From Rugamonas aquatica (GTDB lineage Bacteria > Pseudomonadota > Gammaproteobacteria > Burkholderiales > Burkholderiaceae_D), in assembly GCF_009380215.1 (NCBI RefSeq), contig NZ_WHUG01000017.1, positions 62,001 to 126,000 of the forward strand: a stretch of 64,000 nucleotides of DNA, in the 5' to 3' direction. The notes under the pieces are model-generated. The model was not told where the DNA came from, did no database searches, and saw only the letters and a program-made list of their open reading frames with translations. Below are positions 8,398-17,720 of the stretch, piece by piece. Positions within the stretch are counted from its first letter, which is position 1. Each line of letters starts with the position of its first letter. The translations under genes were made by a program, and so were the position numbers.

Positions 8398-9855
8398 ATG
8401 AACAAACCTGAACACAACACGCTGGCCCGTCACTGGATCAATGGCGAATGGCTAAGCTCCGACGACATCCGCGAATCGTACAATCCCGCCACCGGCGGCG
8501 TGATCGGCACCTACGCCGACGGCGGCGCGCACGAGGCGGCGCTGGCCATCGCGGCGGCCCGCCAGGCTTTCGAACAGGGCGACTGGGCGGAAGACGCGAT
8601 TCTGCGCGCCCGCGTGCTGGAAGAACTGGCGGCATCCTTCGAACGCCATCGCGATACGTTGATCGAACTGCTGGCGACGGAAAACGGCAAGATCAAGCCG
8701 GAAGCCGGCTTTGAAGTCGACATGGTGCCGTCCAAGCTGCGCTTCGCCGGCGCGCTGGCGCGTACCGAATTGGGCCGCAGCGGTTCGCCGCGCCCCAACG
8801 CGGTCTCCGTGCTGCTGCGCGAGCCGGTCGGCGTGGCCGGCATCATGGTGCCGTGGAACTCGCCGGTGATCCTGATGGTACGCTCGCTGGCGCCTGCGCT
8901 GGCGGCAGGCACCACGGTCGTCATCAAGATGCCGAGCCAGACGGCGCAGGTCAACGCGCTGGTGGCGCGCATCATGTCGGAAGCGCCGTCGCTGCCGCGC
9001 GGCGTGATTAATATGTTCACCGAGTCCGGCGCGGAAGGCGCCAAGCTGATGGTAGCCTCGCCGGACGTGCCGGTCATCAGCTTCACCGGCTCCACCCGCA
9101 CCGGCCAGGCCATATCCGCCGTGGGCGCGCAGCAGCTCAAGCGCTTCGGCCTGGAACTGGGTGGCAAGACGCCGCACCTGCTGTTCGACGATGCCGATCT
9201 GGATGCGGTGCTGCCGGTGATCGAGAAATCGCTGACCGTGTTTGCCGGCCAGTTCTGCATGACCGGCTCGCGCCTGCTGGTGCACCGCGACATCGCGGCG
9301 CAGGTGCGCGAACGTCTCGCAGCGCGGCTGGACGCGGTGCGGGTTGGCCCTGCGGCCGATGCGGACAGCGATATGGGTCCGCTGATCGACAAGGCCAACG
9401 TGGCGCGCGTCGATGCGGTGGTGAACCGTGCCATCGCTTCCGGCGCCAAGGTGCTGCTGCGCGGCGGCCCTGTCAGCGAAGGCCCGCTTGCCGCTGGCGC
9501 CTTCTACCGCCCCACGCTGCTGGAAGTCTGCGACGCCAAGCTGCCTATCGTGCAGGAAGAAACCTTCGGCCCGGTGATGACGCTGCAGGTATTCGACAGC
9601 GAGCAGGAAGCCCTGGCGCTGGCCAACGACAGCGAGTACGGCCTGGCTGCGGCCATCTGGACGCGCGACACCAAGCGCTCGTTGCGCGTGGCCCGCAAGA
9701 TCAAGGCAGGCACGATCTGGATCAACGACTGGGCGCAGGTGTTCGATGAGTTCGAGGAAGGCGGCTACAAGCAGTCGGGCCAAGGTCGTCTGAACGGCAT
9801 GACATCCATCGACGACTTCCTGGAATCCAAGCACATCGCTTTCACCAACCTATGA
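8398..9855 (+). CDS. NAD(P)-dependent aldehyde dehydrogenase
   Basis: A 485-residue aldehyde dehydrogenase that oxidises an aldehyde to its carboxylic acid. Catalytic Cys287 is in AGQFCMTGSR, general-base Glu253 in LELGGKTPH, the cofactor-binding segment is SFTGSTRTGQ and the catalytic Asn lies in MVPWNSPV. The start is the ATG at 8398 (MNKPEHNTLARHWINGEWL). The open frame extends upstream into the GMC gene, but that part is GMC code in another frame. The 3' end overlaps the next gene by four bases (ATGA), evidence of translational coupling. It likely handles the product of the GMC enzyme. Confidence 0.94.
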   Translation: MNKPEHNTLARHWINGEWLSSDDIRESYNPATGGVIGTYADGGAHEAALAIAAARQAFEQGDWAEDAILRARVLEELAASFERHRDTLIELLATENGKIKPEAGFEVDMVPSKLRFAGALARTELGRSGSPRPNAVSVLLREPVGVAGIMVPWNSPVILMVRSLAPALAAGTTVVIKMPSQTAQVNALVARIMSEAPSLPRGVINMFTESGAEGAKLMVASPDVPVISFTGSTRTGQAISAVGAQQLKRFGLELGGKTPHLLFDDADLDAVLPVIEKSLTVFAGQFCMTGSRLLVHRDIAAQVRERLAARLDAVRVGPAADADSDMGPLIDKANVARVDAVVNRAIASGAKVLLRGGPVSEGPLAAGAFYRPTLLEVCDAKLPIVQEETFGPVMTLQVFDSEQEALALANDSEYGLAAAIWTRDTKRSLRVARKIKAGTIWINDWAQVFDEFEEGGYKQSGQGRLNGMTSIDDFLESKHIAFTNL

Positions 9856-10394
9856 GCCAGGGCGCGGCAGACCAGGCCGCGCTGCTGGTGCAGCACGCGG
9901 TGGCGCCGGCGGCCAGGTCGCAGTACGAGGTCTGGATCGCCAACGTCACCCTGGAGTGCCAGCGTTACGCAGGCTTTCAAGGGGTGGCGGTGATGCGGCC
10001 GAAAGGCCGCGATGCGACCTACACTTTGCTGGTGCATTTCGATACCCACGCGCAGCTGCAGGACTGGGTGGGATCGGAACGGCGCCGCGAATTGGTGGAG
10101 GCGTTGCGGCCCTTGCTGCTGCGCGATGAGCGTGTGCGGGCAGGCATGGGCTTGTGGTTCTCGCCTGCCTATACCGGCCCGCAGGCGAAACCGTATAAAC
10201 AGTTTCTCTTGACGCTATCGGCCATCTATCCGCTTACCCAGGTGGTTCCTGCCATCTTGCGTACGCTGACCGGGAGCTGGGGCCTGCCATCGGCTGTGGT
10301 GCAACTGTCCGCGTCCGCGCTGACCGTTTGGCTGATGGTGTATGTAATTATGCCGCGCTACGTCAAGGCGGTTTCGGGCTGGTTGACGCGCTAG
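9852..10394 (+). CDS. ABM-domain membrane protein
   Basis: A 180-residue protein with an N-terminal antibiotic-biosynthesis-monooxygenase (dimeric alpha-beta barrel) domain, residues about 8-100 (ALLVQHAVAPAARSQYEVWI, GFQGVAVMRP, YTLLVHFDTHAQLQDWVGSE). Two C-terminal hydrophobic segments follow near 118-140 and 148-170 (SALTVWLMVYVIMPRYV). This ABM-plus-two-helices layout is seen in the YgiN/HmoA-like superfamily, where the C-terminus anchors the barrel to the membrane. Start codon overlaps the aldehyde dehydrogenase stop. Last gene of the operon; the convergent gene begins 6 nt later. Function unknown; quinone handling is possible given WrbA nearby. Confidence 0.75.
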   Translation: MSQGAADQAALLVQHAVAPAARSQYEVWIANVTLECQRYAGFQGVAVMRPKGRDATYTLLVHFDTHAQLQDWVGSERRRELVEALRPLLLRDERVRAGMGLWFSPAYTGPQAKPYKQFLLTLSAIYPLTQVVPAILRTLTGSWGLPSAVVQLSASALTVWLMVYVIMPRYVKAVSGWLTR

Positions 10395-10399
10395 ACAAG

Positions 10400-12067
10400 T
10401 CAGCGACGCTGCTCGCGCCACCACAGTCCCAGCATAGACAACGCGAACAATACGATGAACGGCGCAACCGGCAGTGGACGGCTTGGCGGCTGCGCGGCTT
10501 CGGCATTGCCGCCCGAGGCATCTGCCGCGCTGGCCGCACGCGCCGCGTAGTGCGCGGTCGCGTCGCGGCGCAGCGCCTTCTGCCATGCCGGCCAATCGGC
10601 GCGCGCATATACATACTCCATGCCCGGCTCCGCGACGCCGGCAGCCTTGAAGGTCATCCATCCGGTCTTCTGCGGCCACAGCGCGGCGCATGCCGCTTCC
10701 GCCTTGTCCGCACGCGGCTGCAACTGAAGCTGCGCGGCGTCCGCAACATCCAACACCGTTCCAGCCTTCACGCCCTGCGCGCAGATCTCGCTGCGCAAGC
10801 CGGGTAGCGGCATCGGATCGGCCATCTGCCAGCCCGTCTTCTGCACGCTGGCCAGCGAGATGGCGTCCATCGCACCCTGCCACCACAGGGCCAATGCCTG
10901 CGGTGAGCTGATTGCGTAGCGGTGCCAGTCCGACACGCCTATCCACACCACGCGTCCCTGCTGCAAATCGCGCTGCCATAGCCACGGCAGCTTCTTGCCA
11001 TCGCGCGCCACGACGGACCACGGCGCGGCAGCGTTATCGTCGGGATTCAAGCCCGCCGGCGGCATCGCCAGCACAGCGCCAGCCACGGTGAACTGGCGCG
11101 TATCTTCCTTCTCCGTTGTCGGAGATTGCGGACGCAGGCGCAAGCCGAATTCACGCTGCCACATCGCCGCATCGGCGGCATTGGAACCCAGCACCACCAA
11201 GGGCACGCCCTGCCGCGTCTGCGCCAGCAATGCGCTGCGTGCCGACGGGTTCATATGCTCGACGTACGCGGCATCGACAAACACCGCGTTCGGCGCCGTC
11301 AGCGGTGCGCGCGCGGTCTCGCTGCGCGCCACGGCTTTACCGAGCGTGACGCTCCAGTCCAGTATCGCGCTGCCGTCGGCCAGCAGCTGGTTCAGTGCGC
11401 GGGCATCGAACGACGGCGCATCGAAGCGCCCTTGTATCTGCAAGGGCAACGCATCTTTCACCTGCAACGGTACCGGGCCTTGCGCGATCACCTTGCCGGC
11501 GCCATCGAGCAAGCGCGCCTGCAACACCATGGCCTCCGCCACCGGTGGCAGCCACTGTACGCTCAGTTGCGATGTCGCCGTCGCGGCGATTTGCGAATCC
11601 GCCAGCACCTGTTTGTTTTCGGCCAGCAGTTGCAGGCGCCAACCGGGTTGTGCTTGCCCGCGCCGCACCGTCAGCGTGAAGATGCGGCCGAGCGACATCG
11701 AGCGTGGGAAGTCCAGCCACAGCAAATCGGCGGCGGCAGGCTTCCATTGCACGCGGCGCGCTGGAAGATCGCGCCATTCCGCTTCGCGCAGGCCGTCGCC
11801 GCTCAAGGCGATCGACTGCGCACGCGGTATCGCCAGCAGCGCTGCTTCGCTGATGCCGCCGGATGCATCGGTCGCCACCGACACGATGTTCTCGCCCGCC
11901 TGCGGCAAACGTATATCGGCCAGCGCGACGGCCAGCGATGCCGACGCCGCGACAATCAATGCGGCATCGATCCACTTGCGCTTGCGGCCATACAGCACGG
12001 CGCTGACCGCGCCGGCAGCCAGTGCGGTGGCGGGTACGGCGAGGGTTGAAAAATCCATGTCGATCAT
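10400..12067 (-). CDS. Membrane protein of the MoxR/DUF58 cluster (function unknown)
   Basis: A 555-residue protein I do not recognise by name. Two N-terminal hydrophobic helices (residues about 8-25 and 32-50) and one near the C-terminus (VAPFIVLFALSMLGLWW), followed by a basic tail, frame a large extracytoplasmic part. Within it AVFVDAAYVEHMNPSARSAL and GVPLVVLGSNAAD resemble the glutamine-amidotransferase-like fold found in large BatA-cluster membrane proteins. Two cysteines (LRSEICAQG, AEAACAAL) could pair. Its ATGA start overlaps the stop of the gene upstream, so it is translationally coupled to the DUF4175-like gene. Last gene of the cluster. Confidence 0.7.
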   Translation of the reverse strand: MIDMDFSTLAVPATALAAGAVSAVLYGRKRKWIDAALIVAASASLAVALADIRLPQAGENIVSVATDASGGISEAALLAIPRAQSIALSGDGLREAEWRDLPARRVQWKPAAADLLWLDFPRSMSLGRIFTLTVRRGQAQPGWRLQLLAENKQVLADSQIAATATSQLSVQWLPPVAEAMVLQARLLDGAGKVIAQGPVPLQVKDALPLQIQGRFDAPSFDARALNQLLADGSAILDWSVTLGKAVARSETARAPLTAPNAVFVDAAYVEHMNPSARSALLAQTRQGVPLVVLGSNAADAAMWQREFGLRLRPQSPTTEKEDTRQFTVAGAVLAMPPAGLNPDDNAAAPWSVVARDGKKLPWLWQRDLQQGRVVWIGVSDWHRYAISSPQALALWWQGAMDAISLASVQKTGWQMADPMPLPGLRSEICAQGVKAGTVLDVADAAQLQLQPRADKAEAACAALWPQKTGWMTFKAAGVAEPGMEYVYARADWPAWQKALRRDATAHYAARAASAADASGGNAEAAQPPSRPLPVAPFIVLFALSMLGLWWREQRR

Positions 12068-14100
12068 TTCTGCTGCTCCTTGCCGCTCCAGGCCTGACGG
12101 AACGGCGTATCCGTCGAAGGCCGCGCCTGCAGCAGCACCGGAGCATCCGTCAGCGTGCCGCGCAGCCAGGCACGCAGTTCACCACGGCAGGCGGCGCAGC
12201 CATCCTGCACATCCTGCACCGCGCGCTGGGCGCTCAATTTCTGTTCCTGGTCGACGATGCGGGCGACGATGGTGTCGCGCGCCGCCTTGCTCCACAGGGC
12301 CGGCAGCGCGCCGTCCTGCGACAACGCCTGTACCAGCTCGCGTACTTCAGCCGGTACCGTGTTGTCCGCCGCACCCTGCGCGCGCTTGTAGCTCAACACG
12401 CCCACGATGTCGCCGCTCATGCGCTTCTCTTCCTTCAGCGCGGGAGGAACGAAGGCCGTGCGGTGCAGGTAGATGCGCTCCGCCGCCTGCAATTCCTTGA
12501 TCGCGTCGAGTGCCTTGTACTCGGGCGGCAGCGCGGGCTTGGGCGAAACCGCGCGCAGCGATTTCTCCGCATCCCACATGGCCGACAGGGCGCGCTTCAG
12601 CACCGCCTTGGTCTTGGGGTCGAAGATGGTGGCGTTGTCTTCCTGGTCGTGCGCGTGGCCGAACTCCTTCAGCACCGACATCTCGCTGCCGAAGGCTGCC
12701 TTGCCGCCATGGTGCTCCTCACCCTCATGGTCATGCTCATCGCCGAACAGGCTGGATTCCTCGCCGAGGAACTGGCCATAGCGCAGCCGCAGCGCGGCCT
12801 GGTCCGAGGCGATGGCTTCGCTGCGCGCGCGCACCGTGGCGGCGGACATGTTGGGGTGGGCCTGCATGTCGGCCACCAGTTGTTCGGTGTCGATGATGAT
12901 CTGGCGCTGGCTGCGCAGGTTTTCGGGCTTCGCCAGTGACGGCAAGGCGGTCGATTCCAGGCTCTCCGCTTCCGGCGCGGGCAGGCGCAGCGTGTAGGTT
13001 GGCGATTGCGTGGTGTGCGGATTGTCCGGCGAGTTATCGGTGGCGCGCACGAAGAAGTACAACTCGTCACCAGGCTCCATGCCCAGTTCCGTGAGCGTCC
13101 ACTGCTTCTTCCAGTTGCGGACTTTGGGATCCGGCGATTGCGGCAACGGCACTTCGCGGTCGCTGAAGCGGATGTTCTCGCCGCTGCCGCGCGCCAGCGT
13201 CATATGCAGGCTGGCGCGGACGATGGCGTAGTCGTCGCGGGCGGTGACGGCGATCTGCACCGTCTTGGCGTCCTTGGACAGGACGTGTATCAATTCGGTC
13301 GGCTCGACGATGGTGACTTGCGGTGCCTGGTCGGGCGTAATGCGGATGTTGTAGCGCGTGCCGTTCTTGCCGCGTGCGCGCCAGAACAGCGATTCTTCGA
13401 CGCGCTTTGCGGCGCAGGCTTCGGTGACGGGCAGGGTCTGGCCGTCGCCCAGCTCCACCACCGGCTGCGCGCCGCTCGGATTGCGCACGCACCAACGCAC
13501 TTCCGAGAACTGCGGTACTTGCAGGTCGCGGGCGGCGGTTTCGAATGGCTTGACGCCGGTGTAGGCTGGAGGCTTGATGCTCAGGTAGATTTCGCCGTCG
13601 ACGATAGCTTTGGCTGCCTGGCTGTCGGCGGCTGGTGCGCTGGTGGCGATCTGCTTGCCGTGGTAGCCCCATGCGGCGCCCGCTGCGGCAAGGCTGAGCA
13701 GCACGGGCAGGATGCCGACACGCACGCGGGTGCGGGCGATGCGGCGGTAGTCGTCGTCGCCCAGCGCGGAGGCCAGGCGGGCGCGCAGGCGGTCCTGCTG
13801 AAGCCTGGCGATGGGTGTGGTGGCGTCGGCGGCCAGCAGGGTGCTGCTGTCCTCCAGTGCGGGGATGGCGGCGTCCAGCCAGGAGGTCCACTCGCGCTTG
13901 AGACGTCGGCGCCAGCGGTAGATGTCTGCGGCTACCCAGATGGCCCATGGCAGTATCGCGGTGATGACCAGCGGACGGGCGGCGTGCAGCAGGATCAGGG
14001 CGATGACCAGCGGCGCCAGTGCGGCCAGCCATTGCGGTACGCGCCGGCGCAGCACGGCGGTCCACAGGTGGCGGCGCAGGGTGTTAGTTTCGCCGTACAT
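12064..14100 (-). CDS. DUF4175-like multi-domain membrane protein
   Basis: A 678-residue protein with two membrane helices at about residues 24-60 and a third near 128-147 (VGILPVLLSLAAAGAAWGY). The extracytoplasmic part begins with IYLSIKPPAYTGVKPF and contains repeated Ig-like modules (VTARDDYAIVRASLHM, LTELGMEPGDELYFFVRATD), the pattern of DUF4175. A long charged, helical C-terminal half follows, including a His/Glu-rich patch (GDEHDHEGEEHHGG, around residues 456-469) that could bind metal. A C-x-x-C pair (GCAACRGEL) lies near the C-terminus. It overlaps the BatA-like gene by 17 nt. The role is presumably structural or assembly-related within the cluster. Confidence 0.72.
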   Translation of the reverse strand: MYGETNTLRRHLWTAVLRRRVPQWLAALAPLVIALILLHAARPLVITAILPWAIWVAADIYRWRRRLKREWTSWLDAAIPALEDSSTLLAADATTPIARLQQDRLRARLASALGDDDYRRIARTRVRVGILPVLLSLAAAGAAWGYHGKQIATSAPAADSQAAKAIVDGEIYLSIKPPAYTGVKPFETAARDLQVPQFSEVRWCVRNPSGAQPVVELGDGQTLPVTEACAAKRVEESLFWRARGKNGTRYNIRITPDQAPQVTIVEPTELIHVLSKDAKTVQIAVTARDDYAIVRASLHMTLARGSGENIRFSDREVPLPQSPDPKVRNWKKQWTLTELGMEPGDELYFFVRATDNSPDNPHTTQSPTYTLRLPAPEAESLESTALPSLAKPENLRSQRQIIIDTEQLVADMQAHPNMSAATVRARSEAIASDQAALRLRYGQFLGEESSLFGDEHDHEGEEHHGGKAAFGSEMSVLKEFGHAHDQEDNATIFDPKTKAVLKRALSAMWDAEKSLRAVSPKPALPPEYKALDAIKELQAAERIYLHRTAFVPPALKEEKRMSGDIVGVLSYKRAQGAADNTVPAEVRELVQALSQDGALPALWSKAARDTIVARIVDQEQKLSAQRAVQDVQDGCAACRGELRAWLRGTLTDAPVLLQARPSTDTPFRQAWSGKEQQK

Positions 14101-15157
14101 GGGTCAGTATCCGTTCGAGTAAAAACAGCGCGAGCAGGGCTAGCGCGAGCCAGGCGGCGGGCTTGGCGTCGGTGATGGCGGGCAGCGCGCTGCGGGCGGC
14201 GGCCAGTGTTTGCGATGGCATCGGGTAGGCCGGTGCGGGAGCGGCGTTGAGCTGCTGCCAGGCTTCATAGATGGCGCGTGCGGTGTCGGCGTCGCGGGGC
14301 GGCCAGGCGTCGGTAAGCCACAAGCGGCCGCGCGGGGAGTCGGCGTATTTCAGCGTGAGGCCGTTGATGGTCAGCGTGGAGGCTTTGGCCAGTTCGGGGA
14401 AAGCGGTTGCGGAAGTAAGCCACCAGTGCGGGGCGCGCCAGCCGGCGGGCGGTGCGGCGGTGGAGTCCCAGACGATTAATTCGGTCTTGGCGCCTGGCTC
14501 GGTAGCGAGCGTGTAGCGGCTGGCGCCATCGCCAGCGCGGTCGAAGGCGGCGAACAGCGAGCGCCATGCTGCGCCCTGCTCCTGCGCCCCCGCCAGCACG
14601 ATGTGACGCCCGGCCGGCGTCGGCGCCGACGCTGCGGCGGACGACGCTGCTGCGGCGGCGGTCGGCAGCTTGGTGCGTACTTCGACCTGATGGCTGAATT
14701 GCGGCACGCGGGCCGGCATCGCTACCTGGTCGGCGCGGGCGACGATCAGCAAGCGCGCGCTGGGGCGCCAATCGCGCTCGTGCTGGCGCAGCCATTGCAA
14801 GCCGTGCGACGGCAACTCGATACGCTGCGCCGTGCCCATGCCGGCGGCGGCGATCTGCTGTTCCGCCCACGCCTTGTCCGCACCTGCATCCAGCAGCACG
14901 GTATCGCCGCGCCATGGGAAGATAGTCGCGGCCAGCCAGGCGATCAAGGCCACCAGCATCAGGCAGCGCACCAGCAACAGCAGGCGATCCCGCCACTGCC
15001 ACACGCGCAGCTGCTCCGGCGCGGCCGACGGCAGGAAGCGCGCCGTCGCCAGCGGCTCGGCCTTCAGGCGTTGACGCTTCTGGCGATGCCACCACACCGG
15101 CAGCAGCAACACCGGCAACGCAAGCCACCAGAATGGATAAGAACTCAGCATCGACAA
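14084..15157 (-). CDS. BatA-like N-terminal domain membrane protein
   Basis: A 357-residue protein with the BatA/aerotolerance N-terminal double-helix layout: FWWLALPVLLLPVWWHRQKR (helix 1, then basic loop) and LLLLVRCLMLVALIAWLAATIF (helix 2), with the typical phrase in between on replacing P-L-A-T-A-R-F-L. The middle part is extracytoplasmic, Ala-rich and lacks a clear MIDAS motif. A last helix is PAAWLALALLALFLLERIL. It follows the DUF58 gene by 7 nt. In other bacteria BatA-like proteins sit with MoxR and DUF58 proteins in envelope stress or protein-maturation loci; a similar role is inferred. Confidence 0.78.
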   Translation of the reverse strand: MSMLSSYPFWWLALPVLLLPVWWHRQKRQRLKAEPLATARFLPSAAPEQLRVWQWRDRLLLLVRCLMLVALIAWLAATIFPWRGDTVLLDAGADKAWAEQQIAAAGMGTAQRIELPSHGLQWLRQHERDWRPSARLLIVARADQVAMPARVPQFSHQVEVRTKLPTAAAAASSAAASAPTPAGRHIVLAGAQEQGAAWRSLFAAFDRAGDGASRYTLATEPGAKTELIVWDSTAAPPAGWRAPHWWLTSATAFPELAKASTLTINGLTLKYADSPRGRLWLTDAWPPRDADTARAIYEAWQQLNAAPAPAYPMPSQTLAAARSALPAITDAKPAAWLALALLALFLLERILTHVRRN

Positions 15158-15164
15158 CCCATCA

Positions 15165-16079
15165 TCATTTTGCGCGCGCTCCCGCTAGCTGCAACCAGCT
15201 TCGCAGCACGCCGCCCAAAGGCTGCTCGATACGCGCCTCGTAGTGGACGATATTGTTTTGACGGCAGCTGGTCGCCACCGCATCGAAGTGCGCGCGGCTT
15301 TGCTGCCTGTAGCTGTCGCGGTCCGCGTTGGTCAAACGATGCAGGCCGTCGCTCAACTCGGGATCACGGTACGCAGCGCCGGCGCGGAAGCTGGCATCCA
15401 CCTCCGCCTGCGTGCGCAACGTCAGCAGACGCACGTCGTGCCGCAGACTGCGCAAGCGCAGCAACGCCTCGCTCAACGCCGACGGCCAATCGAGGAAATC
15501 GCTGGCCGCAAAAATCAAACTCGGCGACCGCGCAAAATGCAGATTCGCCTTCAGCACCTCCGCGCTTGGCAGAACGCCTTCCGGCTTGGCCTTGGCCAGC
15601 TGCGCCAGCACGCGCTGCAACTGGCGCGGCCCGCGCGAGGCCTGCGTGAATTCGACCTTGCCACCGCTGCATACCACCAACCCGAACGCATCGCCCTGCC
15701 GCTGCGCGATGGCAGCCACGCAGGCCAGTACGGTACGCGCGAACCACAGCTTATCCACGCCATTGATCTCGCGGCTAGGCTCCGCCATCGAAGCGCTGGC
15801 GTCCAGCCACAGCCAGGTGGCGACGTGGCTGTCGCGCTCCGCCTCGCGGACGAAGTAGCGGTCCGCACGCGCCAGCAGTTTCCAGTCCACGCGGCGCCAC
15901 TCGTCGCCCGGCGCGTAAGCCCGGTACTCGGAAAACTCCACGCCGGCGCCCCGTTCGCGGCCCGCATGCAGGCCGTGGCCCAGTCCCGCCAGCACGTGAC
16001 GGATCACCAGCTCCAGATCCTTGGTCTGCGCCATCATCGCCGTCATGGTGGCGGCGGACGGTTTAAAGGTCGATTGCAT
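15165..16079 (-). CDS. DUF58 domain protein (vWA-like)
   Basis: A 304-residue DUF58 protein. The family signature is complete: VEFSEYRAYAPGDEWRRVDW and then LLARADRYFVREAE (residues 47-81). This is followed by the vWA-type metal site D93-A-S-A-S97 in WLWLDASASM. DUF58 proteins are the usual partner of MoxR ATPases, in which the vWA-like domain is thought to recruit clients. The MoxR gene ends 9 nt upstream, so the two are co-translated or nearly so. No membrane helix is evident. Confidence 0.9.
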   Translation of the reverse strand: MQSTFKPSAATMTAMMAQTKDLELVIRHVLAGLGHGLHAGRERGAGVEFSEYRAYAPGDEWRRVDWKLLARADRYFVREAERDSHVATWLWLDASASMAEPSREINGVDKLWFARTVLACVAAIAQRQGDAFGLVVCSGGKVEFTQASRGPRQLQRVLAQLAKAKPEGVLPSAEVLKANLHFARSPSLIFAASDFLDWPSALSEALLRLRSLRHDVRLLTLRTQAEVDASFRAGAAYRDPELSDGLHRLTNADRDSYRQQSRAHFDAVATSCRQNNIVHYEARIEQPLGGVLRSWLQLAGARAK

Positions 16080-16088
16080 CGCGGCCTG

Positions 16089-17087
16089 TTATTCCGGGCG
16101 AATGTGCTCGCGCAGCGCCAGCAGGATGTCGGCAATCGCCACACCGTCCGCCTCGGCCTCGAAGTTGCGGATCACGCGATGCGCCAGCACCGGCAACAGC
16201 ATCTCGGCGATATCCTCACGCGTGACGGCAAGACGGTTGTGCATCAGCGCACGCGCCTTGGAGGCCAGCACCAGCGCCTGCCCCGCACGCGGCCCCGCGC
16301 CCCAGCCCACATGCTTCTTCACCGCCGGCACCGTCGTCAACGCAGGGCGCGTGGCGCGCACCAGGCGCGTCGCATAGGCCAGCAGATGATCGCCGATCTC
16401 GATGTCGCGCACCAGCTGCTGCAGGCGCAGCAAGGTCTCAACGTCCATCACCGGATCCGCATCTTTCAGGCCAGCGTGGGTGGTGGCGGAGACCATCGCG
16501 ATCTCCTCTTCCTCGGTCGGATACACCACGTCAATGCGCAACAGGAAGCGGTCCAGCTGCGCTTCCGGCAGCGGATAAGTGCCGGCCTGCTCGATCGGGT
16601 TCTGCGTCGCCAGCACGAAGAAAGGCTTGGGCAGCTTGTGCGTCTGGCCGGCGAAGGTCACGCTGCGTTCCTGCATCGCCTCCAGCAGCGCCGATTGCGT
16701 CTTCGGCGGCGCGCGGTTGATCTCGTCCGCCAGCAGCACCTGCGTGAACACCGGCCCTTGCTGGAAGCGGAACTCGCGCTTGCGCGTCGCATGGTCTTCT
16801 TCCAGGATCTCGGTGCCGACGATATCCGACGGCATCAGGTCCGGCGTGAACTGCACGCGATGGAAGTCCATATCCGTCGCCTGCGACAGCGACTTCACCA
16901 GCAGCGTCTTGCCCAGGCCCGGCACGCCCTCCACCAGCGCGTGGCCGCCGGCCAGCAAACAGATGATGAGCGAATCGATCACGTTTTCCTGACCGATGAT
17001 TACACGGGACATGCTCGCCTTCAGCGCCGCCACCTTGGCGCTCAGCGCGCCGATTTCATTTTCGCTCCAGGCGATTGCACTATCCAA
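16089..17087 (-). CDS. MoxR-family AAA+ ATPase
   Basis: A 332-residue MoxR AAA+ ATPase, a chaperone-like class that helps assemble metal-enzyme complexes or envelope proteins. Walker A is GVPGLGKT (54-61), Walker B is VLLADEINRAP with Asp121-Glu122, sensor 1 is ATQNPIEQAGTYPLPEAQ and the arginine region is LDRF. An N-terminal helical segment (residues 1-30) is typical. The start is the ATG at 17087, immediately after the DUF4159 gene ends (17090). The tight linkage with DUF58 and BatA-like genes is the hallmark arrangement for this family. Confidence 0.94.
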   Translation of the reverse strand: MDSAIAWSENEIGALSAKVAALKASMSRVIIGQENVIDSLIICLLAGGHALVEGVPGLGKTLLVKSLSQATDMDFHRVQFTPDLMPSDIVGTEILEEDHATRKREFRFQQGPVFTQVLLADEINRAPPKTQSALLEAMQERSVTFAGQTHKLPKPFFVLATQNPIEQAGTYPLPEAQLDRFLLRIDVVYPTEEEEIAMVSATTHAGLKDADPVMDVETLLRLQQLVRDIEIGDHLLAYATRLVRATRPALTTVPAVKKHVGWGAGPRAGQALVLASKARALMHNRLAVTREDIAEMLLPVLAHRVIRNFEAEADGVAIADILLALREHIRPE

Positions 17088-17089
17088 GA

Positions 17090-17710
17090 TCAGGCTCCCA
17101 ACGCATATTGAATGATATTGACCGCGAAGCGGGTGTTATCGACCACCAGCCACCGCTTGTTGCGGAAGTCGTAGTCCCACTCGCAGCCGTAGTCCTTGTT
17201 GCTGTACAAAAGCCGCACGCGGCCGCCGACTTCCACCGCCTTCAGGTAGTCGTGCACCAGATCGTCGCCCCAGCCGTTCAGCTCCACGCTGGTGTTCGGC
17301 GGGCCGTCGAAATGGAAGAAGCTCGAATACACCGGATGCGTATTCGGTATCTTGTGCAGCGCCTTCGGCCCGAAGATACGGGCGATTTCGGCCTCGAACG
17401 ATTTGGCGAACAGGCCGTCGATATCGTGGTTGCAGTCGTCCACGAACAGGAAGCCGCCGCCCTTGATGTAGCGCTCCAGGTTCTTGCGCTCGGCCGGCGT
17501 GAACTGCACCAGCTTGTGGCCGGCGAAATAGCAGAACGGCGCCTCCAGCATCTTCGGATCGGACAGCGCGACGATGCGCTCAACGGGATCGACCCGCAAG
17601 GTCGTATATTCGACCAGCGAGTTGAGCACGTTGCTCGGCATGCGGATATCGACATCCCAGTCGCCCGACTCGTAAGTCAGGCGGGTGAAATAAAAATCGT
17701 AGTTGGCCAC
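17090..17710 (-). CDS. DUF4159 domain protein
   Basis: A 206-residue protein consisting of the DUF4159 domain: FYFTRLTYESGDWDVD at the start, APFCYFAGHKLVQFTPAE, then RYIKGGGFLFVDDCNHDID and a C-terminal CEWDYDFRNKRWLVVDNTRF. The GGGFLFVDDC core resembles a degenerate glutamine-amidotransferase-like fold, the same fold type suggested for the last gene of this cluster. No signal peptide, although many homologues have one. It follows the first TldE gene by 10 nt and precedes MoxR by 2 nt, physically tying the protease pairs to the MoxR module. Confidence 0.85.
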   Translation of the reverse strand: MANYDFYFTRLTYESGDWDVDIRMPSNVLNSLVEYTTLRVDPVERIVALSDPKMLEAPFCYFAGHKLVQFTPAERKNLERYIKGGGFLFVDDCNHDIDGLFAKSFEAEIARIFGPKALHKIPNTHPVYSSFFHFDGPPNTSVELNGWGDDLVHDYLKAVEVGGRVRLLYSNKDYGCEWDYDFRNKRWLVVDNTRFAVNIIQYALGA

Positions 17711-17720
17711 AACCTCGCCT

